From UBA2365 sp964594045 (GTDB lineage Bacteria; Bacteroidota; Bacteroidia; Chitinophagales; Saprospiraceae), in the NCBI GenBank assembly GCA_964594045.1, contig CAZQKR010000016.1, positions 30,984 through 94,983 on the forward strand: a stretch of 64,000 bases of DNA, written 5' to 3'. The position numbers were made by a program, and so were the translations under genes. The notes under the pieces were generated by a model that saw only the letters and a list, made by a program, of their open reading frames with translations, was not told the DNA's origin and made no database searches. Of the stretch, positions 52,856 through 61,300 are shown piece by piece; within the stretch, counting starts at the first letter, position 1, and the number at the start of each line of letters is the position of its first letter.

Positions 52856-55800
52856 ATGAAAAAAATATTTTTATTCTTCATTATTTTATCCGGATGGTAT
52901 CATCTGAGTACAGGTCAAAATCCATTGGTGGTGAATTTCTCAAGCTCATCGCCAACTGGTCAGACTGCTACAGTAGATGTCACTGTTCAGAATTTTAATA
53001 ATATTATCGGATTTCAGCTATTTGTGGGATGGGATCCTTCCGTACTCACTTTTTCAAGTATTACCAATATCAATAATGGTTTGCCTGGATACAATTCTTC
53101 CAGTTTTGCGATCCCTCCAACCATTCCAGACGGACACGTCAACCTGTCCTGGTTTTCTACCGATCCGCTGGGAAATGCTTCCAACTTACCCAATAATGCG
53201 GTGTTGTTTTCTATTGTGCTGAACGTGGTGGGTGATCCGTGTGATGAAACGGATTTCAACCTGGTCACTTATGGAACCTACAATAGTGAAGCTTATAACG
53301 GGAGTTATCAGATCATCCCTGTTACGTCCAATGCCGGAACAGTCAATATTCCCGGTACGGATTGCAACGGAGGAGACCCTGGAGGCGAAACCGGCCTGGG
53401 TATATGTCCGGACGCTATAGTTGGTGCGCCTGGAACAAATGTGTGCGTACCGATCAGGGTAGACAGCTTTGTCAATATTACCAGTGCACAGTTCGGTGTA
53501 GAGTATAACGCCAGTGTGCTCGAATATACAGGATTCCAGAATGGACCCTTATCAGATGTTTTCGTTAATCCTACCGGAGGTAACAAGATCAGATTTCTCT
53601 GGATCGTTCCCGGCACCCAGGGTCCGCAAACCATACCTGATGGTGATGTGATCGTTAAATATTGTTTTAATGTGATCGGCAGTATGGGACAAGTCAGCCC
53701 GATCAGTGTCATAGATATTATTCCTCCTCCTCAATTGCTGATAGAATTCATCAATGGAGAAGGAAATGAAGTACCTTTTTACACCTGTAATACCGGTAAG
53801 GTCACGGTAGGTATACCGGACGAAGAGCCTGTCCGGTTTATAGCTGAAGAAAAAACAGCAGACACCAACTCCAATGTATGCGTAAACATTACTACAGAGA
53901 ATTTTGAGGATATCGGAGGCTTCCAGTGGGCGATGACATGGAACAACAGTATTATGACCTTCAACGGCCTCGGTCCGGTAAACAACATCGGAATTTCTGC
54001 CAATGATATCAACCTTGTGGCTAATAATAAATTGCGTGTGACCTGGCTGCCAACTTCACCGGTCACGAAAGCGGATGGAACAGTACTTTTCCAATTGTGC
54101 TACAATACCGTTGGCAGTTGCGGAAGTTCAACTCCGCTCACTTTCACTGCTGATGGAGCCAACTTCCCGATACTTGCAGGTGATGCGAACGGAAATCCTT
54201 TGCCCGTCGAGACAGACAATGGATCAGTGACCATTGAGTGCGCATGCAATATCGCAGTGGATGTGGTGAATGCAACCTGCTTTGGAGCAAAAAACGGTAG
54301 TATATATATTACGCTTACTGGTTGTACTGCTCAAAGTTATCTTTGGAGTTCAGGGCAGACCAGTCAGAATCTGATCGGGATCGGTGCAGGAACTTATTCT
54401 GTCACGGTTACGGATACCAACGGTAAAACTACCGTGAAAAGCGGTATTGTGGTTACTGAACCGACAGAGATCACGATAACTGAAACTACTACACAAGTCA
54501 GTTGCGCAAGCAACGGCAGTATTCAACTGACTGTTGCAGGCGGTACTCCGCCTTATACTTACAACTGGTCTCCCAACGTGGGATCAGGACCTGCTATCAG
54601 TAATCTCACCCCGGGTAACTATTCCGTTACGGTAACAGACAACCAGAGCTGTCAAAAAATTAAATCTTTTACGATCACGTCCAACGTCTCTGCATTTACT
54701 GCAGATGCCATTGTAAATGATATCACCTGTAAAGATGCGAACAACGGAAAAATAACCGTTATTCCATCAGGTGGATGTACACCATATACCATTGCCTGGT
54801 CTGACGGACAGGCTGCAGGTATCTTTTCAAGGCAAAACCTTGCTGCAGGCACTTATACTGCCACCGTTACAGACAATAAGGGCACAACAGGTACAATTTC
54901 CCGGTCCATCACCAATCCGGCTTTCGCATTGGCGGTTTCAGGGGTAATCACCCAGCCGTCCGCTGTAGGAGGTAACGGACAGATAGTCATCACTGTTTCA
55001 GGAGGACAAAGCCCTTATACTTATTTGTGGAACAATCCTTCTGCCAGCACGACAAAAGACCTTACTGCTCCGGCAGGAAAATACATAGTCGCTGTGACGG
55101 ATGCAAGAGGATGTATGGTGTTTTCACAGGAATTTGAGATCAAGGATCCGGTGATCATTGTGGATGTTGTCATCGATGTGGTTGTGAATACTAATCTGTA
55201 TAACGGTGAGGATATCAGCTGCTCCGGAGCTTGCGACGGAAAGTTGACCATCAACAGGATCGTGGCTAATGCACCTTTCAAAATATTCCTTGATGGAACC
55301 GAATTGACTGAGACTCAGTTGGCTGCAAGAACTTTCTGTGCCGGAAACTATATCATCAGGGTGACGGATTCAGCTGGTAAGGATGTTAGTAAGAATATTA
55401 CATTTGTTGCTCCTCCTGCTATCGTAATAACTTTGGATGAGGTGGTTTGTGAAGATGACAACAACGGAAGTATTGAAGTCAGTGTTGCAGGTGGAACCGG
55501 TGACTATACTTACAATTGGGGTATCGGAGGGCAGGACGGTAATTTACTGGAGAACCTGAGTGCAGGAAACTATGGTTTGACAGTGACCGATGAAAACAAA
55601 TGCAGTGCCTCACTGAACAATATCGCGGTGGAGAAATGTCCTTTACCTGAAGATTGCTTTGTGGGAGTACCGGTAATCACAGCCAATAACGATGGCATCA
55701 ATGATAAATTCATCATATCCTGCCTGAAGTTCTACGACAATAATAAACTGGACCTGTATGACCGGTGGGGTAAAAAAGTGTTCGGTGCTGTTAATTACGC

Positions 55801-55927
55801 CGGTGACTGGGATGGAACCAGTCCTGACGGTATGCTCGAAGAAGGTAGTTATATGTGGGTTTTGACCGTGTATCTGGCCGATGGCAGTGAAAAGATCACC
55901 CGCGGTACTGTCACTATTTTACGGTAA
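52856..55927 (+). CDS. T9SS cargo with three cohesin-like domains, SprB-like repeats and a gliding-type C-terminus
   Basis: A 1023-residue exported protein with a signal peptide (1-20). Three cohesin-like beta domains cover about 22-165, 183-310 and 328-455; each has a GxQxxxxWDPSVLTF-like strand and a final DG(x)VLF(x)LC(Y/F)N(x)(V/I)G-like strand. From about 460 to 920 come SprB-type repeats of roughly 75-90 residues (for example SCASNGSIQLTVAGGTPPYTY, then YSVTVTD). The end (about 928-1023) is the CHU_C/gliding-associated type B C-terminal signal: ITANNDGINDKFII, LYDRWGKKVF, DGTSPDG and YMWVLTVYLADGS. It is the likely partner of the PorP/SprF protein immediately downstream, and may bind the dockerin-like domains of its neighbours. 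Confidence 0.87.
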   Translation: MKKIFLFFIILSGWYHLSTGQNPLVVNFSSSSPTGQTATVDVTVQNFNNIIGFQLFVGWDPSVLTFSSITNINNGLPGYNSSSFAIPPTIPDGHVNLSWFSTDPLGNASNLPNNAVLFSIVLNVVGDPCDETDFNLVTYGTYNSEAYNGSYQIIPVTSNAGTVNIPGTDCNGGDPGGETGLGICPDAIVGAPGTNVCVPIRVDSFVNITSAQFGVEYNASVLEYTGFQNGPLSDVFVNPTGGNKIRFLWIVPGTQGPQTIPDGDVIVKYCFNVIGSMGQVSPISVIDIIPPPQLLIEFINGEGNEVPFYTCNTGKVTVGIPDEEPVRFIAEEKTADTNSNVCVNITTENFEDIGGFQWAMTWNNSIMTFNGLGPVNNIGISANDINLVANNKLRVTWLPTSPVTKADGTVLFQLCYNTVGSCGSSTPLTFTADGANFPILAGDANGNPLPVETDNGSVTIECACNIAVDVVNATCFGAKNGSIYITLTGCTAQSYLWSSGQTSQNLIGIGAGTYSVTVTDTNGKTTVKSGIVVTEPTEITITETTTQVSCASNGSIQLTVAGGTPPYTYNWSPNVGSGPAISNLTPGNYSVTVTDNQSCQKIKSFTITSNVSAFTADAIVNDITCKDANNGKITVIPSGGCTPYTIAWSDGQAAGIFSRQNLAAGTYTATVTDNKGTTGTISRSITNPAFALAVSGVITQPSAVGGNGQIVITVSGGQSPYTYLWNNPSASTTKDLTAPAGKYIVAVTDARGCMVFSQEFEIKDPVIIVDVVIDVVVNTNLYNGEDISCSGACDGKLTINRIVANAPFKIFLDGTELTETQLAARTFCAGNYIIRVTDSAGKDVSKNITFVAPPAIVITLDEVVCEDDNNGSIEVSVAGGTGDYTYNWGIGGQDGNLLENLSAGNYGLTVTDENKCSASLNNIAVEKCPLPEDCFVGVPVITANNDGINDKFIISCLKFYDNNKLDLYDRWGKKVFGAVNYAGDWDGTSPDGMLEEGSYMWVLTVYLADGSEKITRGTVTILR

Positions 55928-56051
55928 ATAATTCAAAATATTCATCTTTATGAATTATTTGAGAGATGAATTCTTTGTATTTGAGAATAAAGATCAACTA
56001 ACAATGTCAAATCCGGTCATATCCGGAATACATTAATAAAATAAGTAGAAA

Positions 56052-56954
56052 ATGAAAAAACTATTATTGATAATCCTGGTTGGCCTGGGTCTGATGATGG
56101 AGATAAATGCTCAGGAAAGGTACATTTTTACGCAGCATTACGTCAACCCCATTTTGATCAATCCGGGAGCAACCGGATTCAGTGATGCCCATAACCTGCT
56201 TTTTAACTATCGCAATAAATGGGCAGGTTTCCCGGGATCTCCCAAAACCTATGCTTTTTCCTACGACGGGCTGATCATGGATAAAGCCGGTCTGGGCTTG
56301 TTCCTGATGAAGGATGAGTTCGGAAGCCTTGAGGTACTGAAGGGTCAGTTATCGTATGCCTATCATCTGATGGGTGACAACTATAAGCTGGGTCTCGGTT
56401 TTACTACGGAATACCTGCATTACCGGGCAAAGGGGTCACTTTCCGGTCCTGATGGTTTTGATTTGAATGATCCGACACTGATTGACCGGCAGGATGGAGA
56501 CAAATTCTTTGACTTCACATTCGGAGCTCATGGCATGTATGGGGATAAACTCATTTTTGACCTGGTATTGCCAGGAATGATCAGGACCAGGCTGGAAAGC
56601 AATGGTGACAACACTCAGGATTCGGAGAGGAGTTTCAACTTCATCGTTGGACTCGGTTATAAATATAAGTTCCCCGGTTATGCATTTGAGATCACACCGA
56701 GTTTGTTCGTCAAGAAGCTCAATAAAGTACCGTTTCATGTGGAAGGAAATGTGCTGATGAGTTTTTACGAAGGACAACTCCTGGGTGGATTGAGCTATAC
56801 ATACGGCGCCGAGGAAAGGTTGGGCGCTATGTTGGGAACGGGATTGAACAAGTTTAAATTTTATTATTCCTATAATGTGAGCCTGAATAGTTTTCAGACA
56901 TATTCCAATGGGGCTCATGAGATCACACTTGCGTTCACCATCCCACAATCGTGA
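56052..56954 (+). CDS. PorP/SprF family type IX secretion membrane protein
   Basis: A 300-residue outer-membrane protein with a signal peptide ending INAQE. The family start QERYIFTQHYVNPILINPGATGF, then YRNKWAGFPGSPKTYAFSYDG, is diagnostic. The remainder is beta-strands ending EITLAFTIPQS. Such proteins assist surface attachment or secretion of CHU_C-type cargo encoded beside them, as SprF does for SprB. The cargo here is the cohesin/SprB-like protein 124 bp upstream. A terminator follows directly. Confidence 0.92.
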   Translation: MKKLLLIILVGLGLMMEINAQERYIFTQHYVNPILINPGATGFSDAHNLLFNYRNKWAGFPGSPKTYAFSYDGLIMDKAGLGLFLMKDEFGSLEVLKGQLSYAYHLMGDNYKLGLGFTTEYLHYRAKGSLSGPDGFDLNDPTLIDRQDGDKFFDFTFGAHGMYGDKLIFDLVLPGMIRTRLESNGDNTQDSERSFNFIVGLGYKYKFPGYAFEITPSLFVKKLNKVPFHVEGNVLMSFYEGQLLGGLSYTYGAEERLGAMLGTGLNKFKFYYSYNVSLNSFQTYSNGAHEITLAFTIPQS

Positions 56955-56983
56955 TATAATATTGTAATATAAATCATACCAGG

Positions 56984-57020
56984 CCCCGGTTGGATCTTTT
57001 CAGCCGGGGTTTTTATTTTT
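56984..57020 (+). terminator. Intrinsic terminator after porP/sprF
   Basis: CCCCGGTTG (56984-56992) pairs with CAGCCGGGG (57001-57009, with one G:U), followed by a T-rich tail from 57010. Confidence 0.85.
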
Positions 57021-57060
57021 GGAACACGGACATGGCGGATCAGACGGATCTGCGCAGATA
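57021..57060. repeat. Fragment of a GGAACACGGAT-type repeat
   Basis: GGAACACGGA (57021-57030), then GGCGGATCAGACGGATCTGCGCAGAT. It combines pieces resembling the element at 23995-24082 and the GATCTGCG elements near 26830, and lacks a clear matching right end. Confidence 0.4.
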
Positions 57061-57152
57061 ATCCCTTTCCGGAATATAAAAAATCAGTGTTGATCCCTGA
57101 AATCAGTTTTATCCTTGTTCTTTTATGCACATTTTCACAAGAGTTTGTCTTT

Positions 57153-57307
57153 GTTGTTGGTGTTATCACCATGGAGCCATTGTTGGTGTTTTCACCAACA
57201 ACATATAATTTTGCTGATGGAGATCTTATTTCAACAAATGCAAAAGATATCAAGGAGTAAGTTGTCAGATCTATTAATCAACTGATCTGTTGGTGAAAAC
57301 ACCAGCA
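57153..57307. repeat. Set of GTTGGTG...CACC palindromes
   Basis: Three related palindromes: GTTGTTGGTGTTATCACC (57153-57170), TTGTTGGTGTTTTCACCAACAA (57180-57201, near perfect) and TGTTGGTGAAAACACCAGCA (57288-57307). They form strong hairpins. Origin unknown; possibly a dispersed repeat family of this lineage. A minus-strand frame across them is not convincing. Confidence 0.5.
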
Positions 57308-57892
57308 GAGGCAAAAAGGTATCAACAAAGTCGAAATAAAAATACTTAAAAATATGTTCATTTCATCCGCTGATCAGGTATATTTGTGAACACAGTATAT
57401 ATATGTATGTACGAAAAAAACATAAGATGATATCATAGTGGGTAACCCTCTGTTTTTCAATGGTTAATAGTGTTTTTTCAGTAATTTTAAAAGTAAAGTA
57501 ATTTAAACAAATGAAAATCAATAATATATGAATATTAAAATGTGTAATGCAAAAATTACCCATTTGAGGTATCATCAACTATGGAGCACATTATGTATTT
57601 TTGTTGATGCATTCGGTGAAAGCTGTGTGCGATGTATATAATAGGAAACTATACGGCAGATTTAAATCTGTTTTAAAAGACGAAACAATTTTATATTATT
57701 TTCATGTAAAGTATTGATTCTCAGTTCAATATTTTGCATTAAACAAAATACACCGTCAATGGTCAATTTTTTTTGACGATGATTTTGTGAAAAAGTTAGG
57801 AAAGACGAAATGGGATTTCGGGGTGCGAAGGCATGCCGGGATGTCATGATTTAAATAAAAACAATTTAATTTAATAACCAAAACTCAATCTC
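57308..57892. other. AT-rich intergenic region, no gene seen
   Basis: About 585 bp. A TATTTTTG at 57596-57603 fits the -7 consensus but its nearest TTTG is 29 bases away, so no promoter is assigned. It must hold the promoter of the small secreted protein and giant protein pair. Confidence 0.45.
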
Positions 57893-58285
57893 ATGAAAGA
57901 AATGAATTTGAATTTTTTTGGCCTAAAAGCTAAAATAGTTTTACCGCTATTGATGTTTTTCGGCCTATTCATGTTGGGTGCAAACTCTGTAGCTGCTCAA
58001 AGCTTTAAACCACAGGGTGAAGCTCAAACCATTGTAAAGAACGAGTTGTTCCTTGTACAGGAGTTAGGCGGACAAGCTTACGGTGTGCAGGTATCAGCAA
58101 GTACTTCTCTGGTTGCCAAGTATGAATATCTGACCTATCTGAACATGGCAGTTCAGAATGCAGATAGCGTACAAACTGCAGTCAATGGTACTTACCAGAA
58201 AATGACTACCAAATTTCCGACAGGTCCTATGCGGACAGCTATTGAATTGATTCATCTCGATATGGTGCAAAAGTTGAAAAGCTAA
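57893..58285 (+). CDS. Small exported protein of unknown function
   Basis: Not recognised. 130 residues with a signal peptide or signal anchor (about 14-38, ending SVAAQ), then a helical mature part of about 95 residues with LFLVQELGGQAYGVQVS and YLTYLNMAVQNADSVQTA. No Cys and no C-terminal sorting signal. Translation may start at the second ATG (57902). It ends 33 bp before the 1836-residue protein gene, so both are probably co-transcribed. This suggests a partner, chaperone or minor subunit role for that giant protein (inference). Confidence 0.65.
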   Translation: MKEMNLNFFGLKAKIVLPLLMFFGLFMLGANSVAAQSFKPQGEAQTIVKNELFLVQELGGQAYGVQVSASTSLVAKYEYLTYLNMAVQNADSVQTAVNGTYQKMTTKFPTGPMRTAIELIHLDMVQKLKS

Positions 58286-58318
58286 CCAATCCATTGAGCT
58301 TATTTTATAACAAAAAAA

Positions 58319-61300
58319 ATGTTTAAAATGAATAAAATATTTAATACTTTACTGGTATTTTTTATTGGTTTGGCAATAAGCTTTAATCTTAATGCACAAA
58401 CAGTAAATTATAGGGCTGACCTGACTGACAGTTTTGGTGATGGATGGAACGGAGCTTATGTTCAGGTACATGTAAATGGTGTTTCACAGGGTAACTGGGG
58501 AATGGCATCAGGAACAAATGCCAGTTATAATTTCTCTGCTCCTGCAGGTGCCAATATCTGTGTATATTTCTGGGGTGGTCTTTATGACTATGAATGTAAT
58601 ATCGCAATTACCAATACTGACATAGGGTTGCCAATCTGGGGACCATACAACTGCGGTGCGGTTGCTGATGGCGGTTTGGTCGGACAGTGTTTCACTGCTC
58701 AATTTATCCAGATCATTGGTTGTCAGTACACTTTCAGACTAACCGATACTTTCGGTGACGGCTGGAATGGCAACAGATTACGGATCATCAACGGTGCTAT
58801 TAACACTACTATTACCGGTTCTGGTTCAGAATCTATTTTCAACCTTACTTTAGTAGATGCTTCAAATGCAACTGTTACTTTCGAAGCAGTTGGTTCATGG
58901 GTTTATGAATGTGCTTACCAGGTATTCGATGCTTTTGGTAACATGATCATCAACAGGGGACCAAACCTGACCGGAAACGTAACTGACCAATTCCTGGTAG
59001 ACTGTCCTCAGCCTTGCGGTGTTGAGCTGATGACTGCTATCCCTAACAACTTTGTTCTGGATCCGGGATTGTGCGAAGCTTTGATCGGATTTGATCTTCA
59101 GACTACCGGTGACTGCCGCGCTGCGGTTGACCTGGTTGTTAACGGATTCACTGATCATTTTGCAATTGCAAATGCTCATTTCACTCAAAACAATGACTGC
59201 GGTGCGATCACAGGCGATGCCAATACCATCGTAATGGAATCCCTTGACCCGGCTGCTTTTGGTTTTGGCGGTGCCAATACCTGTACTTTCTTCGGAACCA
59301 TTCTTCAGTGGGAAGTTCCCGGAGACGGTGTTATCGAGTTTGATTACAGCATTGTGAATGATGGTAACTGGGATTATTTCGGTTACTCAACTGGTACCAA
59401 CTGGTCTTCAACTGTGGCATCAATTCCAAACCTGGAAGCATTGGTGACTGTAGTTGGTCAAAATACTGGTGATGCCGGAACAGTTTCTATTAACGTAACT
59501 GAAGGTGATTATTTCGCATTGGTTGCTTATGACGCAAGCTGGATTTACACAGCTGCTGATGCCGGTGCAATTTATGCAACTATCAGCAATTTCTCTGCTT
59601 CATGGACACAAGTTGACTATGTACCAGAAGGAACTGTATATCCTGGTGTTGTAAGTGTTCCGATCGGACAAGATCAGAATGTTGAATATTGTACTACTCA
59701 GTTTATTCCTGAGGACAATGTATGCTTTACTTTTGAAGGAATCGACGTAACTGAATATCCTTATCCTGTTACAACTATCGCTTGCAATGACAATGTTCAG
59801 ATTTCTCTGGATGAAAATTGCGAAGCTGAAGTTAATGCTGATATGATCCTTGAAGGTGGACCTTATGGATGTTATGACAATTATACTGTAGTGATAGAAG
59901 GAGTTGTTGGTAACGTTGTTACTGCTCCTGGTCAATATGTAGTAGGCGTTTATGATGCAGCCGGCAACAACTGCTGGGGAACAATTACCGTAATGGATAA
60001 AATGGGTCCTGCATTGGTTTGTGCTGACGATATCATCGTTGAGTGCTATGAAGCTACTCCTCTTGTAGCTCCTACAGTTCTTGACAACTGCAACAATTAC
60101 ACTGTTACTTATGTTGACTATGTAGTAAATCAATACTGTGCTGAATTCAGCCAGGTGATCTACAGAACATGGACTGTTACTGACAATAACAATGGAATGA
60201 CTGCTACCTGTGTACAAACGATCAGCAAGAGAAGAGCTACTTTGGCTAACCTTGGTGTTCCGCTGAACTGGGACGGCGTTGTTGGACACAATCCTATGAT
60301 TGAGTGCAGCGCTACCAATTATCCATTGAACCAATGGGGTAATCCTCATCCTAGCTACACTGGCGGACCTACAGGTATTGGTTGGACTCCAACCAGCCAG
60401 ACAGGCGCTTGTGGAACTATCGAGGTGTTCTATGTAGACAGAGTATTCCAATCTGACTGTGGTCCTAAGATCCTGAGAGACTGGACGATCATTGACGATT
60501 GCACTGGTACAATTGTTAACCATACACAAATCATCAGAATTACTGACTCAACTGCTCCTCAGGTATGCGGACCGGAAGAAATACTGAATGGAGAACAAGA
60601 ATGCATTACTATTTCTACAAATGCATGGTCTTGCTCAGCTGATTACATCGTACCTAAGCCAATTATCTGTGATAATTGCGATCCTAATCCTTCTTACACT
60701 GTATCTGCAAGTGCAGGAACAGTAGTTTATGTTCCTTCAAGCAAAAACTGGATCGTATTCGGTTTGCCGGAAGGAGTTCATTACATTACCTATACAGTAT
60801 TTGACTGGTGTGGAAATACAAGCGATCATACATTCTGTGTTGAGGTTCTTGACCTTATCCCACCGATGGCAGCTTGTGAGCAATACAAACAAGTAAGTTT
60901 GACATTTGACGGAGCAACCAGCGTTGCTAAAGTTTGGGCTCAATCATTCGACAGCGGATCTCACGATCATGGCTGCGGACCGGTTTGGTTCAAAGTTTGG
61001 AGAAATGACAATGGCTGTATGCCTTTCAACTGCGACAACCAGGCTTGCAACCAGCAATGGTTTGACGACTATGTAATTTACTGCTGCGACGATGCTGGTC
61101 AGGAAATCATGACTACGCTGAGAGTATTCGATAAGAATCCTGGTCCTGGTCCGATCAATCCTAACAGAATGTTACCTGGTGGTGACCTTTATGGACATTT
61201 CAATGACTGCTGGACTATTGCTAAGATAGAAGAAAAAGTTCCTCCGTTCCTTGCTTGTCAAGATATCACAATCACTTGTGAAGACAACACACATCCTGAT

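Noticed and set aside
56915..57253. 112-codon minus-strand frame
   Set aside because: It crosses the porP terminator and the GTTGGTG palindromes, which explain its repetitive look.
59600..60529. 309-codon minus-strand frame inside the giant surface protein
   Set aside because: Antisense shadow of a gene with strongly biased codons; no independent evidence.
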